From CALBPI01 sp039821645 (GTDB lineage: Bacteria > Pseudomonadota > Gammaproteobacteria > Steroidobacterales > Woeseiaceae), in the NCBI GenBank assembly GCA_039821645.1, contig JBCBNU010000005.1, positions 48,458-112,457 of the forward strand: a stretch of DNA of 64,000 nt, written 5' to 3'. The notes beneath the pieces were generated by a model. That model did no database searches and had not been told where the DNA came from. It saw only the letters and a list, made by a program, of their open reading frames with translations. The position numbers were made by a program, and so were the translations under genes. Shown piece after piece: positions 51,184 through 60,273 of the stretch (within the stretch, counting starts at the first letter, position 1; every line of letters starts with the position of its first letter).

Positions 51184-51979
51184 AGTTTGCCGCCTTCACC
51201 GTTGAGTGAACCCAGACCCGCAACGTCGCATTCAACTCGCGTGCGCCTTTACCTTCGCCACGCAGCGTGGTTTCTGACAGCTCGACATAGAATGGAGTAC
51301 TGACCACGCGTTTCAGAAATTCCAACGCGCGCAGATAGACCTGTTCATTGCTGATCTCACTCCCGAGCACCATCATGATAGGCACCTCGAGCATGCCCTC
51401 GATCGCGGACGCTTCGCTGTCACCCAACGTGTAGCTGAACTCAAGTCCCAGTTGCTCGGCGAAGCTCGCCTTCTCGCTCAGCCAGACGGCGAGCGCACGG
51501 TAGTCGAGGAAGACTCTCCGGGTATCGGCGCTCTGGACGCTCTCCTTCAGAGACTGCATGTCCTGTGACATAAACTCGCGCTCGAGACTGAGCACTCGTG
51601 TATCGAGCTCACCCAGCTCCTGCATCAGGATCAGGTTGTCGTCGATGTGCTCGATACGGTAGGTCAGCGTCAGGTAGAGTGTCGCAACCGAAGCGATAAC
51701 GATCATCGCCCATACCGCTTGCAAGGCCCGACTACGTGCAATCTGATACGCAAGCCGATTCAACCAGCGCTGCGCGCGAACGTTCGCGGAGACCTTGTGA
51801 CTGAAGGTGCGCTCAATGGGGGAATCGATCGTCAGAGCCGCGTCGCTGTTGGCCGCACCCGTATCCTTGTCGACATCGTCTTCAAGACTCAGCTCGAACA
51901 GACTGGTGTCGATCCGGTGGATCGCAGAGGAATTCAGCGGAATGTCATTGGGATCGTAATCGTCACGCAGTGTGCTCAT
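51173..51979 (-). CDS. PilO/MshJ-like inner-membrane pilus protein
   Basis: The 268-residue protein has a cytoplasmic N-terminal part of about 90 residues, one membrane helix (AVWAMIVIASVATLYLTLTY), then a coiled-coil-like stretch (NLILMQELGELDTRVLSLEREFMSQDMQSLKESV) and a ferredoxin-like periplasmic domain. This is the PilO / MshJ layout. It joins the PilN-like protein in the alignment subcomplex. The long cytoplasmic extension before the helix is unusual for PilO. Overlaps both neighbours. Confidence 0.72.
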   Translation of the reverse strand: MSTLRDDYDPNDIPLNSSAIHRIDTSLFELSLEDDVDKDTGAANSDAALTIDSPIERTFSHKVSANVRAQRWLNRLAYQIARSRALQAVWAMIVIASVATLYLTLTYRIEHIDDNLILMQELGELDTRVLSLEREFMSQDMQSLKESVQSADTRRVFLDYRALAVWLSEKASFAEQLGLEFSYTLGDSEASAIEGMLEVPIMMVLGSEISNEQVYLRALEFLKRVVSTPFYVELSETTLRGEGKGARELNATLRVWVHSTVKAANYAE

Positions 51980-53358
51980 CGCAAAAGCCCCTGCACTTCA
52001 AATCCGACTGCCCCACCGTTTGCGGCGAGACCTTGCTCGAGTTGACTCATCCAGGCCGCCTCCCAGGATTGCGCAATCGCAGCATTCCAAGGCTCCCTCG
52101 TAAGGTTCGACTCGAGCTCCGACAGCAACGGTGCAACCGAACCCAGCGACTCGGGCGAGACTCCCTGGATGCCTAGTGTCCAGCCCTCGCCTTGGCGTTG
52201 GATGCTAACTTCGGTGACGACCAGGCCCTGGGGGACAATCTCCCACAACCGACTAAGAAATAGACCGGGCAGATTGAAGGCATCGAGGTTCAGGATATCG
52301 AGCTTGCGTGCCTCGGCGTCCATCCGAACGACCTCCTGCTCCAACACTTCGATCTCTTCCTTCCGTTGTTCGATTTGTGCGGACAAGGAAACGACATCCG
52401 GGCGATGGTTCCAGATCGCAAACTCCACGGCCGCGGCAACGCCGATCGCACTCGCAATCATGACGCCCGTCGCCATCAATGCCGCACGAAACAACGTTTT
52501 GCCACTGATGGACCCACGCGCCAGCAACGAGACAAAGTTGCTGTGCAAAGACAGGGGTAAGGCAATAACCTGGTGCATCCAGAACGCAGGTTTGGCCGCC
52601 CGCTCGTCATAGAGCACCTTGGCGTCGATGCGCTCCTCGAGTGCATCGGAAACTTCGGCTGCATTCGGCCCAATGACCCACGCTTCAGCGATCATGCCGC
52701 CGATCCGCTGTTTTGAGTAGCCAATCGTTCGGTTGATATCGAGCACCAACCGTCCGTTGGTCTGAGCTGTCCATGGGTAGCTCAACTCGCGCACGAATAG
52801 AATCTCGCCTTCTGCGTCGGAGATCAGCATTTGTGTGCGGTTATCAAACAGCGCGATCAGCAGCAGCGCATCGTCAGAGTCACGGTCCAGGGATGGCACG
52901 AACCGAGACATGATCTCGGTGAGCGGCACCATCAGCTTCGGAATCAGGTAGTACTCGGCGCAGACCCGCATCAAGCCATCGAGCACATATTTCGGCAGCA
53001 GATGCAGCAGGACCCCGTTGACCTTGTTTCGTCGTACCGGATGCGCACGCCATGAGGCGGCTCCATCGAAAGGTTTGTTGTTGTCGACGTAGCGCTGCAA
53101 GTAGCGCAGTCGGTCACGGCGCGACATCGACGGCAATTCGAGGAAATCGTGCGTGTGCAAGTCGTCTTCGTACGCGATGGCCACCGAACCGCCGCGTCCG
53201 AGGTCGACAACCTCTGCAGCGGCGGCCAACGCATCGGAGAGATCGCTGAGATCATCTACTGACGTAGGAGACTTCCAAGACTCAAGCACTTCACCGCCAC
53301 GAATCCTCGCGATGCGAAACTCGCCATAAGCCCATTCAATAGAGAATTCGATACTCAT
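51976..53358 (-). CDS. PilM-PilN fusion-like (MshI-like) pilus protein
   Basis: The protein is 460 residues from the ATG at 53358, which overlaps the stop of the pilin gene (ATGA). The N-terminal half is actin/PilM-like (SIEFSIEWAYGEFRIARIRGG...LVPFT region; RDSDDALLLIALFDNRTQMLISDAEGEILFVREL; SKQRIGGMIAEAWVIGP). A membrane helix follows (ALMATGVMIASAIGVAAAVEFAIW) with a PilN-like coiled coil (SLSAQIEQRKEEIEVLEQEVVRM) and a C-terminal domain. In type IVa pili PilM and PilN are separate proteins. Here one chain carries both roles, as in some MSHA-like systems. It probably anchors the ATPase to the periplasmic frame. Confidence 0.75.
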   Translation of the reverse strand: MSIEFSIEWAYGEFRIARIRGGEVLESWKSPTSVDDLSDLSDALAAAAEVVDLGRGGSVAIAYEDDLHTHDFLELPSMSRRDRLRYLQRYVDNNKPFDGAASWRAHPVRRNKVNGVLLHLLPKYVLDGLMRVCAEYYLIPKLMVPLTEIMSRFVPSLDRDSDDALLLIALFDNRTQMLISDAEGEILFVRELSYPWTAQTNGRLVLDINRTIGYSKQRIGGMIAEAWVIGPNAAEVSDALEERIDAKVLYDERAAKPAFWMHQVIALPLSLHSNFVSLLARGSISGKTLFRAALMATGVMIASAIGVAAAVEFAIWNHRPDVVSLSAQIEQRKEEIEVLEQEVVRMDAEARKLDILNLDAFNLPGLFLSRLWEIVPQGLVVTEVSIQRQGEGWTLGIQGVSPESLGSVAPLLSELESNLTREPWNAAIAQSWEAAWMSQLEQGLAANGGAVGFEVQGLLR

Positions 53359-54140
53359 GGCTGCAACCACCCGAAAGTGCCGCCGAGGTCCGTGTACCTA
53401 AGCCCCAGATCTTCCGTGGCTTTGTAAGCAGTCTGAAGCCCACCAATTGGAAACGGATCGGCCCAGAGCAAGACGCGAGAGTCCTGCAACACGAACCGAG
53501 AGAGCACACCCTCGCTCAGCAGCCCCGCCGCCGGGACCGCAATTGCGGGCGCGTTATTGAAGGAAATTGCCGCTTGATTCGGTGCCGCGCTGGACACCAG
53601 CACCTCCTTGAACAAGCGTCCGAGATTCAGGCGCTGAATAAACAGTGTGTCTGACTCGAACAACGCTGCAGTGGGACGCTGATTCCAGATGTCGTCGAAA
53701 ACAGCGGCGTTATTGGTCAGGCCGGTAACACTGCCACGCAGGTTCGAAATCAACATGACCCGGGGCGACAGTGGCGGTGCCGTCAGGCCGCCCGTTTGGA
53801 GATAACCCGAGAACCCGCCACCGGCCACAAAGAAGTTGGGATCGAAATACAGCACACGCTGGAAGCCGCGACGATTCAATGCGAGGTCATTGACCGGAGC
53901 ATCGCTGAGCGTACCCACCGCCGCTGTCCAGTCACTGATCGCGCCGGACGGTATCTGCGAATTACGGCGGATAAACAGCTCGAGATCTTCAGCGATCTGC
54001 TGGAGGTTAGAGGCTTCTGCTCGACCATAGGCATCGTTGACTGTGCCGACGATACTCGGCGCGATCACTGCGGACAGCACAGCCAAAATAGCCATGACGC
54101 CGATGAGCTCCATCAAGGTAAATCCGCTTTGCCGCCTCAT
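53355..54140 (-). CDS. Pilin/pseudopilin-like protein (large)
   Basis: The 261-residue protein has a class III signal: a short basic leader, then G^FTLMELIGVMAILAVLSAV, the prepilin cleavage site with the conserved Glu5 and hydrophobic helix. The N-terminal helix continues into a coiled part (AEASNLQQIAEDLELFIRR) and a globular domain of about 170 residues that I do not recognise. It is the second pilin-like protein of the operon and is larger than the upstream pseudopilin, consistent with a minor pilin or tip subunit. The ATG overlaps the stop of the platform gene. Confidence 0.8.
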   Translation of the reverse strand: MRRQSGFTLMELIGVMAILAVLSAVIAPSIVGTVNDAYGRAEASNLQQIAEDLELFIRRNSQIPSGAISDWTAAVGTLSDAPVNDLALNRRGFQRVLYFDPNFFVAGGGFSGYLQTGGLTAPPLSPRVMLISNLRGSVTGLTNNAAVFDDIWNQRPTAALFESDTLFIQRLNLGRLFKEVLVSSAAPNQAAISFNNAPAIAVPAAGLLSEGVLSRFVLQDSRVLLWADPFPIGGLQTAYKATEDLGLRYTDLGGTFGWLQP

Positions 54141-55339
54141 GCACCTAGCCCTGATACAAGAGAGAACATCGGCAAGAACAATGATGCTGCGATCAAACCG
54201 ACGACGACGACCAACGTCATCGTGATCAGTGGTTCAACGATTGCGAAAACACGTTTGATCTGGCGCGGAATTTCCTCATCGAAACGATCCGAAACCTGCT
54301 GGAGCGTCGTATCCAATCGGCCCGAGTCCTCCCCCACGACGATCATGCGTAACGTCAGTGAGGAGACTACCGGGTGATTGCGAAGCGCTTCACTGATCCG
54401 ACCGCCTTTTTCTACCGTGGTCGCCGCATCCTGCACAGCACGATCCATGACGAGGTTGTCGCTCACGCCCTGCGAGAGTTTTAGTGCTTCCAGAATAGGC
54501 ACACCCGCTTTCAACATGAGTGCGAGATTATGCACAAACTGGGATTGCACAAGCATGCGACGCACGCCGCCCAGAATCGGGATGTTGAGCTTTGCCGAGT
54601 CAAGACGGAGTGCCAACGCAGGATGTGCGGCCCGCATTCCTCGCAAGCCGACAATCAAACCGATAATCGCCACGACACCAACCCACCAGTACTGCTGAGT
54701 GATCGCGCCGAGTCGGACGACACCCTGTGTCAGTGCCGGCAAGGCCATATCGAGCTCAGCAAAAATTTGTGCGAAGCGAGGTACGACGAAGAGAAACATC
54801 AGGGCGACCAGTCCCGCGACTGCCGACAGGATCATGATCGGGTATATCGTGGCCTGCTTGACGTCAGCCATGATGCGGTCGATCCACTCTAGGTGGTGGG
54901 CGATGTCCTTGAATACCTCTGTCAGACTGCCGCCCGTTTCACCTGCACGAACCAAGTTGCAAATTTGCTCCGAGAACACGTCCGGGTAGGCTCGCATGCT
55001 CTCGGAAACCTCGTTACCCGCCTGCACGTTAATGCTGATGTCTTGCAGTACACGGCGCAGGACAGGTTGCTCGGTTTCCTCCGCCATCGCTGAGATGGTG
55101 CTAGCAATGGGTATGCCGGCGATCAACAATGACGTCGCACCCATAAAGAAATCGATCAGCTCGCGGCGCGGCACTTTGCCGCTGCCGTGATTGCGCGTCG
55201 GCGACTTTTCCTTCGCATCGACGAGCCAATAGCCGATCTCACGCAGCTTGTTTTCAAGCACCTGCTCATTGTCGGCAACCATCGTGCCATCGGAAGTTCG
55301 GCCAGCTCGATCCACACTGTGATAGGCGTATTGGGGCAT
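54137..55339 (-). CDS. Pilus/type II secretion platform protein (GspF/PilC/MshG-like)
   Basis: This 400-residue polytopic protein has two repeated GspF domains: FFMGATSLLIAGIPIASTISAMAEE...FSEQICNLVRAGETGGSLTEVFKDIAHHLE and VHNLALMLKAGVPILEALKLSQGVSDN...MIVVGEDSGRLDTTLQQVSDRFDEE. Membrane helices lie near residues 160-185 and 210-230 and at the C-terminus. It is the inner-membrane base on which the pilus assembles, driven by the ATPase of the next gene upstream. Between it and the ATPase gene are 9 bases. Confidence 0.92.
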   Translation of the reverse strand: MPQYAYHSVDRAGRTSDGTMVADNEQVLENKLREIGYWLVDAKEKSPTRNHGSGKVPRRELIDFFMGATSLLIAGIPIASTISAMAEETEQPVLRRVLQDISINVQAGNEVSESMRAYPDVFSEQICNLVRAGETGGSLTEVFKDIAHHLEWIDRIMADVKQATIYPIMILSAVAGLVALMFLFVVPRFAQIFAELDMALPALTQGVVRLGAITQQYWWVGVVAIIGLIVGLRGMRAAHPALALRLDSAKLNIPILGGVRRMLVQSQFVHNLALMLKAGVPILEALKLSQGVSDNLVMDRAVQDAATTVEKGGRISEALRNHPVVSSLTLRMIVVGEDSGRLDTTLQQVSDRFDEEIPRQIKRVFAIVEPLITMTLVVVVGLIAASLFLPMFSLVSGLGA

Positions 55340-55348
55340 ATCGATTCC

Positions 55349-57079
55349 CTACCGCACCACACGCAGGACTTCGTCGAGAGAAGTCACACCGGCCATTGCT
55401 TTGGCAATGCCGTCGTTCAACATCGGAACCATGCCACTCTCGGAGGCCAGGTTCTTGAGGTCACCAGCGCTTGCACCCGAGATGATCGGTCCGTGAAAAC
55501 GCTCATCGACCGTGAGAATTTCATAGATTGCAGAGCGGCCCTGAAAACCGGTGCCATTGCAGTGCACGCAACCACCGGGTTCATATAGCGTCGCGTTCGG
55601 CGGCACCATGTCCTGCAGGCCGAGCGATTCAATAAGCTCATCCGGTCGTTGAACCGGCCGACGGCAATGATGGCAAAGCATACGTACCAGTCGCTGCGCA
55701 ACAATCGCCGACAATGCGGCTGGCAACATGTAACGATCTACGCCCATATCGACGAGTCGCGGAATGACACCAACAGCATCGTTGGTATGCAGCGTCGAGA
55801 GTACCAGGTGACCGGTCAGCGCCGCCCTCGTCGCGAGCTGCGCGGTCTCGAGATCGCGAATCTCACCAACGAGAATAACGTCCGGATCCTGCCTCAACAA
55901 CGCACGCAAGCCGGCTGCAAAGTCCATCCCGACATCCGGGCGTACCTGCGTCTGGCGAATTGAGCCGAGCGAGTACTCCACCGGGTCCTCAAGGGTAAAT
56001 ACGCTTCGCTCTTCGGCCTGTACCAATTTCAGCGACGCGTACAAGGTTGTTGTCTTGCCGCTACCCGTTGGCCCGGTGACCAAGACCATGCCGTAGGGCA
56101 AGCCAACGAATTGCTCCATGTCGTCTTTGTGCTTGGCAGAAAAGCCAAGATCGCCGAGCGACAACTGTGCAGCGCTGCGATCGAGAATACGCAATACCAC
56201 ACTCTCGCCAACGTTGGTCGGCAGTGTCGAGACACGTAGATCGACGTGATGCTGACCGTAGTCGAATCGGATTCGACCGTCCTGAGGAACACGCTTCTCC
56301 GTGATATTGAGATTCGCAATTAGCTTCAATCGAGCGGTAAGCGCCGGTTGAATCAACTTGGGAATCAACACTTCCTGACGCATCACGCCGTCGATACGCA
56401 TCCGAACGCGAACCACTTTGTCGGCCGGTTCGATATGGATATCCGTGGCGCCTTTTTTGATTCCCAAAGAAATGAGCTGGTCGACCAACCGAACCAATGG
56501 CGATTCATTGACCGCTTCATCCTCGGCCGCTGCACTGCCCTCGGCCATGATCTGGTCGATCGTGTCGGCAATAGAACTACCCTGTGTGTAGTGTCGTGCA
56601 ACGGCGTCGAGAATATGCCCTTCAGGGGCCGTTACGACCGTAACGGTATGGCCGGTTTCACGCTCGACGTGGTCGATGGCCACCACGTTAAACGCGTCGG
56701 CCAGCACCAGGGTCAACATGCCGTCGACCAAAGAGTACGGGATCAGTTTGTATTTCTTGGCGGTCTCGTAGTCAACGAGTCGCAGGACATTTTCGGGAAT
56801 TTCTGCCGATTGAACATCGACAACCTCGGTTTGCGCCTCATTCGCGAGATTCTGCGTGATGACCTCGGCCGAAACAAAACCGAGATCGATCAGGACCTCA
56901 CCGAGCAACTTTCCGTTGCGCTTCTGCTCTCGCAATGCGAGATCCAGCTGCGCGTCGGTCAGCAGTCCAGCAGCCTTGAGCCGGCCACCCAGCGTCATCT
57001 TCTTGCGCTGGGTGACCGCGATCTTGGAGGTCAACTCACTCCAATAGGCCGCCGTCGAGTCTGTGCTGCGAGCACTCAT
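55349..57079 (-). CDS. Pilus/type II secretion assembly ATPase (GspE/PilB/MshE-like)
   Basis: The 576-residue protein has an N1 domain (TLGGRLKAAGLLTDAQLDLALREQKRNGKLLGEVLIDLGFV) and the AAA-like ATPase core: Walker A VTGPTGSGKTTTLYASL, Asp box DPVEYSLGSIRQTQVRPDVG, Walker B RALLRQDPDVILVGEIRD, His box LSTLHTNDAV. The metal-binding CHHCRR...CVHCNGTGF motif is intact (two CxxC). It powers pilus or pseudopilus assembly. The N1 domain resembles the c-di-GMP-binding N domain of MshE, so c-di-GMP control is possible. Confidence 0.95.
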   Translation of the reverse strand: MSARSTDSTAAYWSELTSKIAVTQRKKMTLGGRLKAAGLLTDAQLDLALREQKRNGKLLGEVLIDLGFVSAEVITQNLANEAQTEVVDVQSAEIPENVLRLVDYETAKKYKLIPYSLVDGMLTLVLADAFNVVAIDHVERETGHTVTVVTAPEGHILDAVARHYTQGSSIADTIDQIMAEGSAAAEDEAVNESPLVRLVDQLISLGIKKGATDIHIEPADKVVRVRMRIDGVMRQEVLIPKLIQPALTARLKLIANLNITEKRVPQDGRIRFDYGQHHVDLRVSTLPTNVGESVVLRILDRSAAQLSLGDLGFSAKHKDDMEQFVGLPYGMVLVTGPTGSGKTTTLYASLKLVQAEERSVFTLEDPVEYSLGSIRQTQVRPDVGMDFAAGLRALLRQDPDVILVGEIRDLETAQLATRAALTGHLVLSTLHTNDAVGVIPRLVDMGVDRYMLPAALSAIVAQRLVRMLCHHCRRPVQRPDELIESLGLQDMVPPNATLYEPGGCVHCNGTGFQGRSAIYEILTVDERFHGPIISGASAGDLKNLASESGMVPMLNDGIAKAMAGVTSLDEVLRVVR

Positions 57080-57101
57080 TGCACCGCTGCTTCTGTAACG
57101 C

Positions 57102-57683
57102 TTATTCGCGCGACAAGAAGATCAACAAGCGACGATCGTTTTGCCTTCCGCCAAACTTCTTGACTCGACCGGATGCAAACCATGCGCCTGCTCCAGTATC
57201 GACGTCCCCGTCACCGTCCATGATGTCGCTGATCTTCCGTGCCTCGGTTTCGCTGGTGCCGTCAATTCGCAGCACCGCGACTCGACTAGTATCGACCGTC
57301 CCGTCACCGTCGAGATCGAACTGGTAGTTTGCGTTATTGCTGTTCAGAACCCCTCGGTAACCGCCATCGACGAAGGGGTTTTCAAGGTCGGTCTCGATGT
57401 ACGGCCCGTTCCAACCACCGATCGGGTTGTTGTTGGAGTTCGAGATCAACTGACGCCGACCATCTCGCGCATCCGTCGGGATGTGCTCAGGGAAGTTTCC
57501 AGTATCTTCGTAAAAACGAGCAACCGCTGTGCGCATCACATTGACGTCCTCAAGAAACGCCGTTACGCGCGCATTGCGAATCGCATCAAAGATCATCGGC
57601 GTCGCCATCGACGCGAGGATGGCTATGACGGCGACCACGCCGATCATTTCCATCAAAGTAAAACCAGCTTGACGCTGTTGCAT
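57102..57683 (-). CDS. GspG-like pseudopilin with two calcium-type loops
   Basis: The protein is 193 residues from the ATG at 57683 with AGGAG before it. The prepilin site is G^FTLMEMIGVVAVIAILASMA. Downstream, GGWNGPYIETDLENPFVDGGYRG resembles the core of major pseudopilin GspG. Near residues 123-131 and 156-162 are two D-x-D-G-D-G-x-x-D-type loops (DLDGDGTVD and DGDGDVD), like EF-hand/dockerin calcium sites. GspG does bind calcium, but with a different, single site. It is the first gene of the pilus operon and probably its main subunit. Confidence 0.85.
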   Translation of the reverse strand: MQQRQAGFTLMEMIGVVAVIAILASMATPMIFDAIRNARVTAFLEDVNVMRTAVARFYEDTGNFPEHIPTDARDGRRQLISNSNNNPIGGWNGPYIETDLENPFVDGGYRGVLNSNNANYQFDLDGDGTVDTSRVAVLRIDGTSETEARKISDIMDGDGDVDTGAGAWFASGRVKKFGGRQNDRRLLIFLSRE

Positions 57684-57799
57684 ATGTATTCTCCTACTAG
57701 CCAATCTTGCTAGACGGGTTACGTAGCGTCGCTTGAGTCAGAACCTTTAGTGATATCTGCCTGTATTCGCAGGCGAAAGCGAGAAAACTGTGATGCAGT

Positions 57800-59245
57800 T
57801 CACTCTAGCGCGAGATTTCGCAGATTAAGCGTGCCGGCGTCGAAGTTCACCTCAGCAACGCGCGCGTCTAATCGGGCCGAAATCTCGCGAATCTGCGCCT
57901 GCGCAACGGTTTGCTCACGCAAATTGACGAGGAAGAAGTCGCTGGCACCGTTTCGGAACCGTTCGATCTCGGCGAGCTCCAGCTTTTGCGACAATACAAC
58001 ATCGTTAGCGGCCAGGTCGGCAACCTGCTCAGCGAAGGTCAATCCCAGCACAATGCCTTGTAGCTCGAGCGCAATGCGCTCCTCAACTTGCTGGCGACGC
58101 AGTTGCAGGGCGTCGAGCTCCGCGCGTGCCTGATCGACGCGACCTTGGGCCTGCCGGCGCTGGATAGGGACAGAGAATTTGAGACCGAAAATCGTGTCGG
58201 TGCTGTCGCGCGAGACGCCACCTTCACCGACACCGCCGATCCCGGACGCGAGCTCGAGGCTCACATCGAATCTGGGTTTCAGCGCGTTCTTTCGGAGCTG
58301 TAGCCGGTTGCCGGCCCGGCGGATCTGATTCTCCAGGCGCATGAGTTCCGGACGGGCGTTCAGCACCTCAGCTGCGGAGTCCAGAGCTCTTGGTACGACG
58401 CCCGGGAGTGCCTCCATGCCGCCTGGCAGGCGGTCATCAGTCGGCAACTTCGGTAGGCCCGCATCGTCGCGAAGATAGAACGACAGCTGGTTCGCCGCCA
58501 GCATAAAACGTGCCTGTGAACTGGCCACGAGGCTCTTTCGGCGCGTAATGATCTGCTGATTTTCCGTCAGAAAGATTTCGGCGCGTGCACCACTGCTGAC
58601 CTCACGAATCAACGCGGCATCACGCTCCTGTGCATTGCGCAGCAAGTCCCGGTAGACGGTGAGCGTCTGTCCAGCCGCGCGCCATCTCCAGTACGCCTGA
58701 GCCGCATCGCGCTGCACCTCAATCTGCGTCAATAGCAAGTCCAGATCCGCCTCTCGGACTGCGAGTCCGGCATTGACCTCGGCGAACCGACGATCATCGA
58801 TATCGCGATCCCGAAGCAAGGACAGAATCACCCCGGCCTTGGCGGTGCCCCCGCGATTGGTGAAATTGATGTCCTCGTAGATGGGGAAATCGCCCTCGGA
58901 GACTTTGTACTCACCGTAGATGTTCGTGCCAAAGGCACGCAGGGGTTGGGTGATCGTGCCTTTGGCCGCCTGACCATCATAAAAGCCGCTCGCGTAGCTA
59001 CTGGATTCCGCCTGCACCAGTGTATCGAAGCCGCCTGCAGCGACCGTGATCTCCCCAAGTGCCTCGCGTCGATTAGCCTCGGCCTCCAGAATCGCGGGAA
59101 AGAACTTCGCACTCGCCGATAGCACTTCATCGAGCGTCAGGGGCGTTGCCGCATCGGACTCGGGCGAGGCTGCATCCTGTGCATTGGCTGACGCCACGAC
59201 CATCCCAAAGAGCATGATCGCAAGCGTAAAAACTCGACGATTCAC
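57800..59245 (-). CDS. TolC-family outer-membrane channel protein
   Basis: The protein is 481 residues from the GTG at 59245, which overlaps the HlyD stop (GTGA) and gives a signal peptide (VFTLAIMLFGMVVASANAQ). Two outer-membrane efflux domains follow, the repeated helical hairpins (LDEVLSASAKFFPAILEAEANRREALGE..., VINQ-like AEVLNARPELMRLENQIRRAGNRLQLRKNALKPRFDVSLELA). It forms the outer-membrane duct for the HlyD/ABC-like proteins upstream. It is the last gene of that unit; the pilus operon starts 117 bases further. Confidence 0.9.
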   Translation of the reverse strand: MNRRVFTLAIMLFGMVVASANAQDAASPESDAATPLTLDEVLSASAKFFPAILEAEANRREALGEITVAAGGFDTLVQAESSSYASGFYDGQAAKGTITQPLRAFGTNIYGEYKVSEGDFPIYEDINFTNRGGTAKAGVILSLLRDRDIDDRRFAEVNAGLAVREADLDLLLTQIEVQRDAAQAYWRWRAAGQTLTVYRDLLRNAQERDAALIREVSSGARAEIFLTENQQIITRRKSLVASSQARFMLAANQLSFYLRDDAGLPKLPTDDRLPGGMEALPGVVPRALDSAAEVLNARPELMRLENQIRRAGNRLQLRKNALKPRFDVSLELASGIGGVGEGGVSRDSTDTIFGLKFSVPIQRRQAQGRVDQARAELDALQLRRQQVEERIALELQGIVLGLTFAEQVADLAANDVVLSQKLELAEIERFRNGASDFFLVNLREQTVAQAQIREISARLDARVAEVNFDAGTLNLRNLALE

Positions 59246-60273
59246 TGATTGGGACCTGGATTGATCGCAAAATCGGGCGGGAAATTGTTTAGCAGTCGCC
59301 AAATCTCGTAACCAACGGTCACTGTCTCAAGCTGAATCCAACCCCGAACGTTTGCACCAAAGCGAACAAACCGATCTTCCGGCCATGCATGCGTTTCATC
59401 CGCATTCGGATCCTCGCCGATCAGTACCCGGAACAAACCGTTAGGCTGGGCGGACGCATCGACTGCGAGCACAACACCGCTGAACGTCCCGATCGCCTGC
59501 GAGGGCCAACCGCTAAACTGGACGGCGGGCCATCCTTCGAATTGAAGCTTGGCAACATTTCCCGGTTGCACGAGCGCCACGTCCCGGCCATTCACAAACA
59601 GCTCAACCGCTCGTGTCACATTGCTCGGTACAAAAGTCGCTACCGCCTGACCCGCGCTGATGAACGTCGCGACATCGCCGGCGTTGACCGACAGAATCAC
59701 GCCATCTCGGGGCGCAGTCACAGTCTGCGCCGCCAGGCGCGAAATCTCGATCTCGATGCGGCTAAGCTCAGCAGACGCTTCGGCGACCCCAGCCCGCCGA
59801 CTTTCCACAAGACTGCGGGCTTTCTCGGCGTTGCGGCTGGACTCCAGCCCTTGCGTGAAAAGGTCTTGGGTCCGACGCTCGTCAATTTCCGCAATTTTCT
59901 GAGCGCTCTCTGCTGCGGAGAGTTTCGCCTGCACCTGGTCGCGCGCCGCCTGCAGTCGCTGCAGTGCCAGCGGATCGTTATCGACGATCGTAACGATCGG
60001 GGCTCCGGCCTCAACCGCCATACCGTCCTGAACGAACCACTCGGCGATACGACCGGAGACCAGCGCGTTGATCTCCTGCTGACGATCGTTCGGATTCAGC
60101 GCTGTCACACGCCCCGGTCCGGACGTAGTTTGCACCCAAGGCACAAAATAGAGAAATGCGCCCAGCATCAGGGCAAAGAGCACGAGAAAGTACGCAACGG
60201 TCCGCGATGCTTTAGGCACGTTGATCTCATTCAACGTGTGGAAGTATTCGGAGTGGGCGCGTACGTCAGTCAC
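59242..60273 (-). CDS. HlyD-family membrane fusion protein
   Basis: The 343-residue protein has one N-terminal membrane helix (VAYFLVLFALMLGAFLYFVPWV). The lipoyl-type half motif GRVTALNPNDRQQEINALVSGRIAEWFVQDGMAVEAGAPIVTIVDNDP is followed by a coiled-coil hairpin (DQVQAKLSAAESAQKIAEIDERRT, then RSLVESRRAGVAEASAELSRIEIEISRL) and the second lipoyl half (TVTAPRDGVILSVNAGDVA). It bridges the inner-membrane exporter to TolC. Overlaps both neighbours, so expression is coupled. Confidence 0.92.
   Translation of the reverse strand: MTDVRAHSEYFHTLNEINVPKASRTVAYFLVLFALMLGAFLYFVPWVQTTSGPGRVTALNPNDRQQEINALVSGRIAEWFVQDGMAVEAGAPIVTIVDNDPLALQRLQAARDQVQAKLSAAESAQKIAEIDERRTQDLFTQGLESSRNAEKARSLVESRRAGVAEASAELSRIEIEISRLAAQTVTAPRDGVILSVNAGDVATFISAGQAVATFVPSNVTRAVELFVNGRDVALVQPGNVAKLQFEGWPAVQFSGWPSQAIGTFSGVVLAVDASAQPNGLFRVLIGEDPNADETHAWPEDRFVRFGANVRGWIQLETVTVGYEIWRLLNNFPPDFAINPGPNQ

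Noticed and set aside
56348..57163. A 271-residue open frame opposite the pilus ATPase gene
   Set aside because: Antisense shadow of a gene with intact Walker motifs.
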